Assembly: GCF_028476545.1 (NCBI RefSeq)
Contig: NW_026732030.1
Span: 744,001-808,000, forward strand
DNA from: Physella acuta
Lineage: Eukaryota; Mollusca; Gastropoda; Physidae
Direction of reading: 5' to 3'
DNA length: 64,000 bases
The translations under genes and the position numbers were made by a program. Under the pieces are notes generated by a model. That model was not told the DNA's origin. It did no database searches and was given only the letters and a program-made list of their open reading frames with translations. Of the stretch, positions 23,737-35,259 are shown piece after piece (position 1 is the stretch's first letter; each line of letters opens with the position of its first letter).

Positions 23737-23890
23737 TGCCGCGTTGACATTTTGCATATGTATACTATAGATTGTTGGAAAAAGAAAACTTCGCAATAAG
23801 TGAGTAGGGCTCCCCTATTAACTTAGGCCCTATAGCGAAGTTTTTTTTTCTAGAAATGTATAGTATACATGTGCAAGTGTTAACGCAGTA
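23737..23890. mobile_element. Foldback MITE, 154 bp
   Basis: Nearly palindromic element. The left end TGCCGCGTTGACA pairs with the right end TGTTAACGCAGTA, and the pairing continues inward (GTATACTATA, then AACTTCG with CGAAGTT). It is flanked by TAA on both sides, which fits a 3-bp TWA target duplication as made by PIF/Harbinger transposases. Family assignment is tentative. Confidence 0.6.
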
Positions 23891-24078
23891 TAAGTTTTTT
23901 TTTTTGTAATTTTTTTTAGAAATGTAACTATGTTCTGGCCGTATGTGCCCCCATATAAGTTAATCTTCTTTATAAGATTAAGGTGAGAATTATTGTGAGG
24001 GCGTTCTTCCTTGTTTCTTCCTTAGGTTTAACCCTTCATTTCATGAATTAATTTTTTGCAACAGATTTCAATGCAACA

Positions 24079-24495
24079 AGTTAATTAAAAAGTCTAGTGA
24101 CAATTTTAGCGCAATTTCCTTATGTTATCTAAAAATAGCTCTGTCGTAGCGTAAATCAAGAGCAGGGTTAGTAAAACCATTGGTTAGTTATTAAAACGTT
24201 TTTTATTAAATAAACCTAACTACTAACTAAACTAAGCACCTTGAAATCAAGAGCAGGGTTATTAAAACCATTGGTTAGTTGAACTTGATTATCAACATGA
24301 TAATCATTAAGATGATAGATCTCTACTTCCGGCATGTATATACAACCACACCACACGCGTCATCACGTTCAATAGATGCGTCATCGCGTTCCATGGCTGC
24401 GCCATCACGTTCAGTAGGCGCGCAAGTTAATTAAAAAAGTCTAGTGACATTTATGCGCAATTTCCTTATGTTATCTAAAAATAGCTCTGACGTAT
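24079..24495. repeat. Pair of ~72-bp direct repeats
   Basis: The tract starting AAGTTAATTAAAAAGTCTAG and running to AAATAGCTCTG occurs at about 24079-24151 and 24424-24495. Between them, a 35-bp motif (AGAGCAGGGTT...CATTGGTTAGTT) is repeated at about 24160 and 24247, followed by imperfect repeats of CGTCATCACGTTCA near 24358-24415. No coding sequence is seen. Confidence 0.7.
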
Positions 24496-25099
24496 AATGA
24501 TGGGGTGCGTTCAAGCTAGAAGAGCGATCGGTTTGTAGGTGTTTATGTAATTTTAAAATTTGTGACCGAACGAGAGGATATTTTTGAAAACTTTCTTCGG
24601 CAATATTGTTCTAAATTATGGCAGGAATCGATTGGTACATGTTTCAAGTCGCTAAGTGGTCTGGTTGCCAAGATATGGGCCAAAAACTGCATTTTTTCGA
24701 GGTTTTTTGGCTTTTACGGGAAATACATGAAAGAAACCCGGAATTTTTATGGCCTATGCTCATTCTCGTAACTTGCTTAACATAATTGCTTTTGGAACTA
24801 GTCATCGATATTGCTTCGTTGAGGAGGAGATACGACTTAAAGCCCGGACACACATTCATCCATTCATTCATTCATCCATCCATCCATTCCCAGAAATGAC
24901 GAGTTAATTAACGCAATTCTCCAGAATGGAAATAACGCTAAAAAATACTGAGGGATAGCTTATAGTATGTAGAATACAAAAATAGTAAGAAAAAGCGATT
25001 TTCATTTCATGAAAATTTTATTTTGTAAAATAACGGTATGTAGCAAAATTGCAACAATATGCAATTGTAAGGAAAAATATTTTAAAAAAAATAAAAAAT
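24496..25099. other. No gene seen; short CATC/CATT repeat
   Basis: A TCCATTCATTCATTCATCC microsatellite lies near 24857-24890. Short frames at 24562-24871 have no recognisable domain. Part of this may be the non-coding 3' end of the adjoining piggyBac relic. Confidence 0.4.
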
Positions 25100-25806
25100 C
25101 TACTGATGAAATTTCAAAAAACAGTTCTTGTTTTTAGTAAAACAAAAGTTACATTTACATTTTGTACACAAATAGCTGCTAAAACCCTTGCAGCCTGGCA
25201 ATTTGCACCTTTGTCGTGCATCACCATGAACCATCCAATGACCACTTTGGTCAGTTCTAATGTTTGTGGGTGGGACAACAGCTGTGCGTCCTCTGTGTCT
25301 TTTAACCTCAACCATACGGTCAATGTCAGAGGGCCTTCCTCTCTTTTTACTTTGGGAGGTTCCCATCTTACAAAGAGCAACTTCAGCGCGGAATTCCCGT
25401 AATGTCATTTTTGCTGTAGCACCGGTTTGGAAATTTGCTCTTCTATAAAGAAGCCAAGCATTTACAGATGTGACATCTATCAAGTGGCAAAAAATTCTGA
25501 AATACCATTTCCTTGATCGTAAGAGTATTCTGTGTCTGGCAATATGACTGTCCAGTAAATCAACACCTCCATGTGTTGATTATATTCCTTTATAATATTG
25601 GGGCAGTCAATCTCAATCATTTCTTTTCTTTTCCTGTCGTAACGTACAACTTTTGTTATGGGAAGTTCTCCAGAACAGGTAGATAGTAATGTCACTCGTT
25701 TGTTGTCTTTCCATATCACATTGCTAACATCAACTCCATCAACTGTAGCTGTGAACTCTTCAGAGGTTCCTCTAGGCAGTTTTTTAAATTTTGCATCATC
25801 CATCAA
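25100..25806 (-). mobile_element. piggyBac transposase, C-terminal half
   Basis: Minus-strand translation gives LPRGTSEEFTATVDGV, IWKDNKRVTLLST, YNQHM, then GGVDLLDSHIARHR (third catalytic Asp region), RSRKWYFRIFCHLIDVT, NAWLLYRR and a C-terminal cysteine-rich domain (RCKLPGCKGF, LCTKCKCNFC, NCFLKFH). This is the order found in PGBD-type piggyBac transposases, which cut and paste at TTAA. The N-terminal half, with the first two catalytic aspartates, is missing: at 25806 the frame runs directly into a 15-bp minisatellite. One single-base frame change lies at about 25570 (YNQHM to GGVD). Terminal repeats were not found. Confidence 0.85.
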
Positions 25807-25821
25807 CTTGCAGTCAAAAGG

Positions 25822-26275
25822 GCCCCGACTTATTGGCTACCGTCAAATGGGCTCCTGTCATATTGACTTGCGACATATAGGCTCCCGACAAATGGGCTCC
25901 CGACATTTAGGCTCCCGACAAATAGACTTCCGACATATTGGCTCAGGACATATTGGCTCCCGACAAATGGGCTCCCGACATATTGGCTCACGACATAAGG
26001 GCTCACGATAAATGGGCTCCCGACAAATGGGCTCACGACATATTGGCTACTGACAATTGGGCTCCCGACATATTGGCTCCCGACAAATGGGCTCCCGACA
26101 GTTGGGCTCCTGTCAAAAGGACTCCCGCCATATTGGCTCCAGACAAAATGGCTCCCGACAATTGGACTCCAGACAAAAGAAAACCAGACATATTGGCTCC
26201 TGACTAAATGACTCCCGACTTATTGGCTCACCATAAAAGGGCTCCGGTTAAATAACTCCCGACTTAAAACACTTA
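25822..26275. repeat. 15-bp minisatellite, about 30 copies
   Basis: Units alternate between GGCTCCCGACAAATG and GGCTCCCGACATATT, with increasing divergence to the right. The 15-bp period equals five codons, so long frames are open on both strands (GSRQM/GSRHI on plus, VGSPF-like on minus). It begins exactly where the piggyBac coding similarity ends. Confidence 0.95.
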
Positions 26276-27370
26276 CAGACAAAGAAACCGTTTTCTGAAG
26301 AGTTATCACATTTTTATCTTTAAACAGTTCACTTTCTACAAAGTTTCGAGTATTGTCATTTTATATTAACCTGATTTAAGTGCATGCTGAGCTGTTGTTT
26401 ACGCCACACGACCCAAGCCCAGCTGTTTCATTTTAAAGTTAGCATGCATGTTACACATTTTGCGTTTGTTGTCTAGGTTTTTCACATGTTAATTTCAATG
26501 TATGGATGTCCACATGGACCCCCTCCCTCCTTCCCAGTCCACGATAGTCGATGTTAATCGACACTCCACCCACCATGTTGACGTCATAAAAGGATGACAG
26601 CTAGCAAACATGCTTTTGAAAAATTGATCCCTGGACTACAAAAACAACACACGAAGATGTCAACAATCATACTAGCTAGTATTACAAGGCGTGGGGGGAG
26701 GGGGTGGTCTGTACAATATGCATGCATTTGAGCAATGTGTTAGTCTACCTCGAAATCGCAAGCCTCTATAGAGAGATGTTATTCGGAGAGGGGTAGATGG
26801 TTATCTGCTAGTTTGACATCAATGACAGGATGAGATGTGGTATCAATGTTAGATGAAGAGCGGTAAAGGTTTTGTGTTAACTTGGAGTCAGTATGACATG
26901 TGGAGAAGGTTAAAGATTTGTTAGTATGACATCAATGACAGATGGATAGTGATGCAGATGTTGTATTCGTTTCAGATTCGTTTGAGATTATTAAATCTTA
27001 TGACCAATTGTATAAAGACGTAACCAATTTACCCCCACCTACCAACCACATTAGGTTTCTCACATCACACACTACCGTAGATTCTTTTTATGTCTACTAC
27101 AAATAAGTAAGTCGTAGATCGTTGAACTCAGATACACATTATTTTATTGACAAGTACGTTTTTATTAAAAAAAGATTATATGTCAAAACAATCCACAAAT
27201 TATTTAGGCAAAGTCTTGTTCAAGTTAAAATGATTATTGCTATTTACTTAACAGCAGTATGAAAAAAATCTTCAGAATGTTTGGCAATTTAAAAAAAAAA
27301 ATCAACAATCCCTAGAAAAGTAGTGAAAAAAATATGAATTAACCAAACATGGCACAACTATTGGAAATTG
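26276..27370. other. No gene seen
   Basis: Mixed-composition spacer. The sequence around 26780-26960 repeats phrases such as GACATCAATGACAG in loose tandem. No exons or transposon proteins were recognised. Confidence 0.4.
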
Positions 27371-28990
27371 TTATCCTACATTGAAAGATTGTGAGCAATT
27401 CGTCTCAGGTAATCCATGTTTGCTATCATTCCATACATAGGCAAAATTGACGTTGCAGTTGTATTTCAACATGATCCTGCTCTTTGCGAAAATGCTTAAC
27501 AATTTTATAAATGGATGGGTGGTGGCAATCAACACATTGCTGAAACGCCCTGTGCCAGCCTTCGACAGAATTGTTAGTGCGAGGCAGACCTTCTGTGACC
27601 CTTGAGTAAACATTCCATATCTGTATGGGAAAGCGTGGATTAATTCGAACGTTTAATCTTAGCCTTCCAATGTAAGTATCCTCCCAATAAGCAATTGAAT
27701 CGTTCATTGTTGGTGGACAGTTTAGAGCAAGATCATCAAACACAGCGATAACATTTACAGGAGGGACTAAACTGAGAGAAAGCACCATTTTGACATAGAT
27801 GCGAAAGTTTTCATCATTCTTATATTCCTCCTCTTGGTTTAGTTGCTGTACTTTTCGCCAAAGACATTGTCCAAAATGAAATAAGCACCCAACGCTTTCA
27901 GTTGTTGGAAATACACGTTGAACAGCATTTTGACTAGCTTTTTAAAAGTACTTTGAGGATTTAAAGCAGGCTGTAAAGTTTTAAGAGTATCAAATAATCG
28001 AAAATAAGAATCTTCAGTTTTGTTAGTCAGCAGCACATATACCATTGGAAGAGCTTTATTTTGTATTAATCTATGAATCGTAAAAACCTGCATGTATAGT
28101 TCCGGAGCAACTTTAAATGTCCCATCTATAAACCAGTGTGAATTGACTCTCAGTGCGTTTAAATTATCATAAGTACCAAACATTAGTATTCGATGTGGGT
28201 CCAAAGCTCCAGAATCCCATAATAGAAACGGTGAACCTTGGTTTGTCAGTTGTTGGTGTAGAGGAATAACTATATCTGCTACAGTCCGAGGAGTTACATA
28301 TGTTTCTAGAACAAGCTTCCTCTTACGCTCTATAACACTGACAGGCATTATATGATGGTAACAAAGCAACCGCATCCATGGATATGCCTTCTGTGGCGCT
28401 TCTAATTATTTGTTTTGGTCTGCCGACTCCAGTGTCGCCTTTTCACGCATTTTCACCACTGCCTTGATTGTCTGTATCTTTTCAGGATCAGGCGCGTGGT
28501 TGTGCTGGGACACAACTGTTATATTTTCATTCAAAACTTTGACTCGCCCGCAGTGTTTCTTCCAGACTTTTTTCTCTGGGGGGGGGGGGGGGGGGGGGGG
28601 GGCACTTGAAATTTTCAGGGGGGGGGGGGCGGTAGACTTTCTTTGGGGGGGGGGGGGGCACTGTTAAAAGTATATATTTTCTATATAAATTATATAAATT
28701 TTCGTTCGGGGGGGCGGTAAACATTTTTTGGGGGGGCTTTAAGAAACTCTGCTCGCCCGTGACAGTTTGCTTGCGGGCATCTCCAGGAAATACTCCAGTC
28801 AGCATTACATTTGGCAAATTTATAGCGATATCCTTCATACAAGAGCATATATTTGCCTTTCTGGGTTGTTTTTTCCATTCTCTGAAATAAATGAAACAGA
28901 ATTTTGTTTGTCATTTTTAGCATCAGCAATGAATAAAAATGGAGAAACTGGAATTTATTGTTATGAGAATGCTGGTTGTGATTTACAAGT
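27371..28990 (-). mobile_element. MULE with FLYWCH zinc finger, broken
   Basis: Minus strand, N to C. A FLYWCH-type finger is at about 28890-28750 (LLYEGYRYKF, then SWRCPQANCHGRAE). A MULE transposase core is at 28375-27840 (HWFIDGTFKVAPELYMQVFTIH with the first catalytic Asp, then PMVYVLLTNK). It continues in another frame from about 27945 (SVGCLFHFGQCLWRKVQQ), and the end at 27788-27426 has GLPRTNNSVEGWHRAF. The order FLYWCH then MULE is typical of animal Mutator-like elements. The frame changes in an A run near 27950. A block of long G runs (28577-28740) separates the finger from the core. It is inactive as it stands. Confidence 0.85.
28577..28740. repeat. Cluster of long G runs
   Basis: Several G homopolymers (one of about 25 bases) are separated by short AT-rich pieces, with loose repetition of a G-run then CGGTAAAC/CGGTAGAC. 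It lies inside the MULE. It could fold into G-quadruplexes, and run lengths may be unreliable in the assembly. Confidence 0.8.
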
Positions 28991-29237
28991 GTCTTCCACA
29001 TAGATAATTAGAGATCCTCCGTAGACATAAGATGTAATACGATCTTTACACCCTTTCTTCTGCCTCGGTATAACAAAACCCCCAGACTTATCTTGAAAAC
29101 GTTATGTTGACGCTTAGATAAGTTCAGAAAAAATATGTATTAGTATTTAAATTAATTTTTTAAATGAAATGTTATTCAGAGTCAGTGGCGGAACTAGAAA
29201 AAAAAGGCCCTCAACCGCAGATTTTTTTTTGGGCCCA

Positions 29238-29282
<45 letters not shown>
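28991..29282. other. hAT-like end and TA microsatellite
   Basis: A CAGTGGCGGAACTAG tract at about 29184 resembles the terminal sequence of hAT elements, but I see no matching right end. It runs into a TA microsatellite (about 29233-29282) that continues after the LTR at 29975. Confidence 0.4.
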
Positions 29283-29286
<4 letters not shown>

Positions 29287-29974
29287 ACTAGGGGAAGTTA
29301 CCAGAGACATAAGAACGCAGTACAGCGCTGTCAACTTTGACACGACTGATGCAATAACGCAGGTGTTGGCTGATAACGATCAGAAAGCCAAGGCGTAGTA
29401 TCTTGGGAAGCGATACGATAAGAACGCAATACGGTCTGTCAACTTTGATGTGACAGGATGCAGATGGCTTATTAAATCGGACTGTACGACAGAAGCGGCG
29501 TAATTAACATTCTGATGCAACGATTAGAATCGATTACGATTACGATTATGATAGAACCGAATACGATTACGAATACGAAGGGGATATATAGGAAGGCGAC
29601 GGCTGAGCTCGCGGTGTCTCTCTCTCTCGATCAGTCAGTCAGTGTGGCAGTATCAAGTTGGTTATTGAACGGGTTAGCCGTATTGTGTTAAGAAGGACGA
29701 TAGACATGTGCATTCAGTTATGTGAAGACTAGTGAGGACTGTTGGGGGTCAGTTGATTCAGACTATTATTGTGAAGCATTCCTTTTGATTCATTATATTA
29801 TTGTGAAGCATTTCTTTGATTCATGTAATAAAAGGATCAATAGCGAACCTGCATCTTCGAGTATCTATACTGTGGTCGATGTTGTGTAGAATGAGTGGTT
29901 AGACTCGGTAACATTTGGCGTTGTCGAGCAGAACTCGTTAACATTTGGCACTACAGGCAAATAGTCTCGTTACA
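29283..29974. mobile_element. Solo LTR of a second LTR retrotransposon (fossil)
   Basis: A 692-bp element starting TGTAACTAGG and ending CTCGTTACA, with perfect 6-bp inverted ends (TGTAAC/GTTACA), inserted in a TA microsatellite so that its 4-bp target repeat (TATA) is uninformative. A TATA-like tract near 29583 and AATAAAAG near 29827 fit LTR promoter and poly(A) signals. No internal coding region is present. It looks whole as a solo LTR, is unrelated to the LTR at 14716, and is probably Gypsy-like. Confidence 0.75.
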
Positions 29975-29997
29975 TATATATATATATATATATATAT

Positions 29998-30571
29998 ACC
30001 ATTTGGTTATGTTTAGCTATGCAATAGTACATCTTGAGACACGACGACATCAACGCTTATTAATGGTTTGACAGAATGACATTGGTTACTAATTCTATAT
30101 ATTGCACAATAAGAAATGGACATCGGACAGCTTGAACAAATGATACTAAGACTGGACAACCTAACCCTAACATACCACGAACAAGACTAACTCAAGCTTC
30201 TTCTCCGGCAACAACGAACTCACACTAAAACGTCACTTTCTTGCATACAGCGTCACACACTAACTCGTTCAATATACGGCCACACCATCAATCATGCGCA
30301 CCAATTTCCCTAGTCGAACATGCATCATAACACTAACCAATCAGTTTTTCTGGCTGAGTGGTCTCATTTGACTAGCAACTGTTATGGTGTCTGAAATCTT
30401 CTTATATCAGCATTCTTTGTTAGACCATCGAGCATAAAATGTTTCTGATTTGTTGCTGAATCCTTGTGCTCTGGCTTCTTTGCCTGTTGATGGGGAATTT
30501 TGCTTTCTTTCATCATAATGAAATCACAAAAAAAAAAAATATTTGCAGAAACAGTAAGGGTACACACACAC
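29998..30571. other. Divergent repeat A traces
   Basis: About 30160-30300 resembles the middle of repeat A (CACGAACAAGACTAACTC, then GTCACACACTAACTCG). A 61-codon minus frame at 30382-30567 (MLDGLTKNADIRRFQTP at its end) may be a transposase tail, but I cannot place it. Confidence 0.35.
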
Positions 30572-31404
30572 CTTTTTTAACATACTTTCCTTGTTTCCTA
30601 GCAGCTGGTGCATTGGTTGGTGTTTGGAAATTATCATAGAAGTAGGAGATTCTATGTTGGCTTATGTCCATTGAGCTAAAAAAAAAAGGTTTGCAAACTC
30701 AGATGGCAGCATCATCTTTAAAGAAAAAAATAGGAGAAACTACTGCCACCTCTAGTCCACAACCCTTATTCGTTTTGCTTAAAAAAATATGTTTTATGTT
30801 TTCGCTATAGAAATGCGATTGTTGCTCAGCAGGCAGGCTCCAAATATGTGAAAATAACAATGCCCTTTTGTGGCAAGGGGAATGAATGCGTGATTATTTG
30901 TAAACAATACAACGGATCATGACGATGTAGATCAAACGAAGGTGATGAGTAGACCTTCTGATAACGAACCGTGGATGATGCAGGTCAAAACCCGAAAATC
31001 AAGAATTCTCCAAAGATCATGCAGAAAATCACCTGCAATAACGATAAATTCCCTCACTACAAAATTTCAAACAGCACGGCCATAGTTGTTAACTTGAAGG
31101 TCAGGGATGAGAGGCGATGACATCATAAATAAATGCCTCTGACAAAATTAAATCTATACCGGCCTACAAAGTTGAAAATACTTGATACAATGACTAGAGC
31201 TGGACAAACTCAACTGAAGACAGGAAAATATGACACTGTGACCATGATGAAACCTTATCAATGATTGAACAGCCGCACCATGAAACAGGAAGTTGCATAG
31301 AAGATGAAGGTCCGATCTGCACAGCTGATTATTTCCATTCAACAAATTACTATTTCGTGGTCGGTCGCATGATACATTTTGATGCCTTGAAAATGGACTG
31401 GTCG

Positions 31405-31800
31405 CAGGATAATTCCTTAGTAAAAAATTTAGTCCAAGCTGCTGCTTTCACCATGTTATGAATGTGAGATATGGACAGGGTAGAAGGACTTGAAGTACAA
31501 CATACACAGACATTCCATTATGAATCAGAACAGGATGGCATTGTTAATTTCATAGTTTCATTGCATACAACAGACATGACTACATCTATGACGATAGACG
31601 AAGACATCCGCACCCTAACAGGACAACAAGTCTTCCACACCCTTGCGCGACAAAAACAAGACTGACTTCAACTCCTTCCCCTAACAACCAAATCATCCTC
31701 TAATAAGTCACATCCTTACTTGCTTCCTCAAGTTCAACATCTTTTATTAATTTAACACATTCACTACACACATACTCTCATACCCATTTAGTATACTAAA
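31405..31800. repeat. Repeat A, divergent copy
   Basis: Shares with repeat A the phrases GACAGGGT, CATAGTTTCATTGCATAC-like and TGACGATAGACGAAG, then CAAGACTGACTT and TCACATCCTTACTTGC. Overall it is much more diverged than copies 1 and 2, so it is an older insertion. Confidence 0.55.
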
Positions 31801-32144
31801 ATAACATTTACAACAGTGATGAATTACTTCTATTACTATTATTCCAACTATAATCGTGATTAGGACGGTAACACTCTTATTTCAGATGACACTAATGATA
31901 TCAATAAGTCCGATCATGAAATATAATCTTTATTATCAACTACTAATATTAGAATCTAGATATACACTACAAAATGTAAAACACCTCCCTGTTATATAAT
32001 GGCAAAACCCCCAAATGTCTCTTCAGTTCTGCGTCCTACGTCATCGCTAACATTGTCGCATCACACTCATGCTACAAATATTTTATTAATCAAGCACACA
32101 TACTTTCGAACCAAATTGCCTACCGTCAATACTAACTAAATGGA

Positions 32145-32400
32145 ACGAAGTGGTCTAGCGGTAGAGAGCTGGACTGCTAACCCGTAAGTCTGAAGTTCGA
32201 ATCCGGGTTCAAGCCAGTAGACCGTCCCTGAGCCACCCAACTCTGATGGGTACCTAACTCACGTTAGGGAAAGTAAAAGCGACTGGGCATAGTGTTGACC
32301 ACACTTTCTCTTCATATGCCGAGGTCACAGAAACAAGTGAACTCTTCTTCACTTGCCCCATAGACCGTCAGGTTTGAAAGGGAAACTTTTCTTTTTTAAT
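32145..32400 (+). mobile_element. tRNA-derived SINE
   Basis: The head contains an A box (TAGCGGTAGAGAGCTGG) and a B box (AGTTCGAATCC) around a GCT anticodon-like loop, resembling tRNA-Ser. It is followed by a core (CCAACTCTGATGGGTACC, then AGGTCACAGAAACAAGTGA) and a T-rich end after TCTGAAAGG-like sequence. Two older copies of the same family lie at 36880 and 38400. The full cloverleaf does not close, so I do not call a tRNA gene. Confidence 0.8.
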
Positions 32401-33004
32401 ACTAACTAAAGTTTTTACACTATCCTTATTAACCTCTACCAGTCTAGTCTTATATCTATCTAGCTATGCTATGACATCTTTCATCTTCAGAGAAGAATGT
32501 GCTGCATTTGAATTTGCATGCAGTACAGTCCTTTTTATTTTTAAATTCTCTTTTTCTTGTAATTGTTTTCCTAATTGTTTTTCTTTTGATTGTTTTCTTT
32601 CTGCTTTGGTACTCCTCGCCTGCTACTTTTCCTTTTGTTTATATTACATTTCCATGCCTGTGGATTTTTGGTTTCTTTCGCCTTTTTCTATGGATAAAAA
32701 TGAAAGGTCAGTTACATTAAAATTTGTAACAAATCCAAAAACAGGAGGCTCCCATACTGAGAAATATACTCAAATTACATTAATGCTTTAAAAGACTTTT
32801 TAGCAACTAGTAATTAATTACCTCAGATTTTTATTATTAACATCCATACCTGTATACTCCAACATCTCGATTTGATTTGTATCATTCTGCTGTATACAAT
32901 TCAAACTGAAATATAAAGTAAAATGTAATGATTACAATTACATTGTTTGTGACTATATTACTGAAAAGTTCTTATTATTAACTATATAGTGTTTCATATT
33001 AAGC

Positions 33005-33110
33005 GTCTAGGGGGAGCTACCATCTCCTACCAAGCGTGTCCCCAGGTGGCGGATTGGGGAGAGGCCCTTAGATATTAGGGATCGCTGTGAATAAACAGCT
33101 ATGTTCTTTT
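33005..33110. mobile_element. Possible LINE 5' fragment
   Basis: The tract AAGCGTGTCCCCAGGTGGCG with flanking GGGGAGAGGCCC resembles the 5' untranslated region of RTE-like LINEs from other invertebrates as I recall them. No coding sequence follows. The assignment is weak. Confidence 0.3.
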
Positions 33111-33129
33111 TTAGGTTTCAGAGTCTTTT

Positions 33130-33780
33130 TTCAATTCACTTCTGTACATGACTAACACATTCCAGTTTTTCAATCAACTTCTCACCATAAGGTTTACTGT
33201 CATACATTTTCTTATATGTGTTAGTATCCCCATCTCCAACTTGTACTGCTCAATTGATCTTCAAAACATATTGCATGTACCACTTGCTTCAATGGATCCG
33301 CTTGAGCCCTAATGCGTCAATGTGCAGTCTGCACCATGGTTGGCTGCCAATTCTGTATAGTTTTCTGTATTATGGTCCTATTTCCAATAGTCACATGACT
33401 GCATATTTTATTCTTTACTTCAGTGTCAACTTGTCATGCCAATAGCAGTCACTAAATCTATTTTGGATGTTATCCATGTCCCATCACAAGAAACATTAAT
33501 GTCTCTAATCTCCTCACCTTCTATCTCCTCTGACTGCTCATATTCCAATGCTGCAGCTGATTGCATGCTAATCTTTTGTACAGTTATACAGGCTGTATGC
33601 ACTGTTTTGTTTATAATTATATAACTACTCTTAGCCACTGGTTTTTGCAAGTCCATTACACTGCAGAAAGTCTCTAGCTCTGCCCTGTCTGCGCCAATGC
33701 TTCGCATCGCAAATGCAGTTCGTCGGTTTATTGCATTTACAAAGAGTTGCCTTCAGCTATCTGTGGTGATGCTTCTTAAC
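33130..33780 (-). mobile_element. Decayed Mutator-like transposase (N-terminal half)
   Basis: Minus strand. NRRTAFAMRSIGADRAE, LETFCSVMDLQKPV and then EEIRDINVSCDGTW match the start of a Mutator-like transposase in which VSVDGTW carries the first catalytic Asp. Further on, in broken frames, a trace like GDGDTNTYKKMY (about 33210) and a trailing cysteine-valine block fit the next conserved segment. The copy is heavily decayed and its ends were not found. Probably the same lineage as the relic at 22270-23150. Confidence 0.6.
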
Positions 33781-33788
33781 ACTTTAGA

Positions 33789-34480
33789 CCAGGGGTCTCA
33801 AAACTTTTCACCCAGAGGGTAGTTCAGGGACCAACTATGCACTTGAGGTCCAAATACAAAAAATAAAAACATGGATGTTGTTTTTAATTATATATTTAAT
33901 ATTGTTTTATTTGGTTATTATTCAACAACACATTGATAAACTACACATGAACACCTATATTAGTGTGAATGGTGAAATTGTTTCCTGGATGCCAGAATAG
34001 CAGACATTTCTGGCTTTAGATTTGATGTCCATGACAACAACAGTGACCTGAAATTATCATCGGACTAGTTTATTCACACATGGATGTAGTTCCAAAAATT
34101 GAAAGGTACCTTGATGCAAGTGTTTTGACACAGGAGAGCCTTCCTTGGGCAAAAACTTGTAAAAACCCGCTGGTCCTTCTTTGAACTTATGTTTAAGAAG
34201 GTCATGTGCTTGCAATCCAATGACCTCCAGCTGCAGTTCATCTGACCAACTGGCCACAGCAGCTTCAAATAGGCTTTGAAACGGTCTCACTTCTTCTGCT
34301 TTGAATCCAAGTAAAAAAACCGCTGCTGAAACTGCAGCTGGAGGTCTTTGATCTCACATGCAAATGACCCTGGGGAGCCGTTGCTTCATCCATGAAGACC
34401 TTGCACTGCTGAAAGTGCATCAAGTTGTTGTCATGTACTTGTACCAAAAACAAGCCAAGTTTGGATCTGAAAGCCATTAT
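33789..34480 (-). mobile_element. hAT transposon, 3' part
   Basis: The terminus CAGGGGTCTCAAAACTTTTC at about 33790 is a typical hAT end. Minus-strand coding pieces 34477-34265 (VHDNNLMHFQQCKVF) and 34290-34057 (PFQSLFEAA, ELQLEVIGLQAHDLLKHKF, GFYKFLP) match the C-terminal region of SCAND3/ZBED-like hAT transposases (LELIDLQ, then LK-KF, then FY-LP). The two pieces are in different frames, and the N-terminal part is absent. Confidence 0.7.
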
Positions 34481-35259
34481 GTGGGTGTATACTGTATAGA
34501 TCAGAAACTAGATTTTCCTTTCCTTGTTGCAGCAAAGGCCAATTTCCATACCCACTTTACATCAGCATTGGCAAAGCTAGGATTTTTGTGCCCCTATGCA
34601 AAAATTTATCAGTGGGCCCCTTTGTCAGCCGTTAGGCTACAACGATGTGGAACGAAGAAATTAACTGCTACTTCTGTTGTAGGGTTTTAAATAATATAAA
34701 TATTTTGTATTTTATACATCCTGAACATTTATTTATACTACATAATTATGTAGGCCTACAACATTGTAAAATTTACCGAACATATTATGTTGTATCCAGC
34801 TAAAATAATTAAAAATAAGTCAGAGTGGAGTTACACCCCATTGAAAATGAAAAGTTGTTGGGGATGATAGGGTGACATCTGTGGTAAACTCGTAGGGTAA
34901 CACCCGACCTTGCAACGCCACTAACACAAATTATTTTTAAAAAACTGCTAATGTTTTATTTAGATCTGTTCCTTCACATGTTTTTAATTTTGCAAAATGA
35001 TTAATAAGTTCCTTGAGATCTATTTTAGCTGCTTCTGTATGTTAGTTACTTAGGATGGCTAAGTTACAGACCCAATGGACATATCTACAATTTGTTTCAT
35101 AACAGCATCATAATGAACAAATAATGAGATTAAAATTTTTCATTATAGACATTAACATTCCACTATGATCAGGAAGATTTCTAAGAATGTGTATCTCATG
35201 GTTGCGATCTAGTCACACATAGTATAATGAAACAATTTCAAGGGGTTTCATCATTTTGT
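34481..35259. other. No gene seen
   Basis: AT-rich. It may include degraded hAT sequence to about 34700 (GTGGGCCCCTTTGTC tract). Confidence 0.4.

Larger units (their letters stand above)
30572..32910 (-). mobile_element. Broken transposase-like gene, copy 2, split by insertions
   Basis: Second copy of the family at 17418-18911. About 30572-30875 matches 18040-18335, and about 32478-32910 matches 18340-18740, including the acidic exon (LEYTGMDVNN near 32820-32905). The copy is interrupted by about 1.6 kb (30876-32477) that holds a divergent repeat A fragment and a SINE. Only the N-terminal half of the gene is represented. Confidence 0.6.

Noticed and set aside
25658-26207. Repetitive GSRHI/QMGSR and LAPDKWAPD proteins
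   Set aside because: Translations of the 15-bp minisatellite, open on both strands because the period is a multiple of three.
32145-32225. A genuine tRNA-Ser gene
   Set aside because: A and B boxes are present but the acceptor stem does not close, and SINE core sequence follows. The same core recurs at 36880 and 38400.
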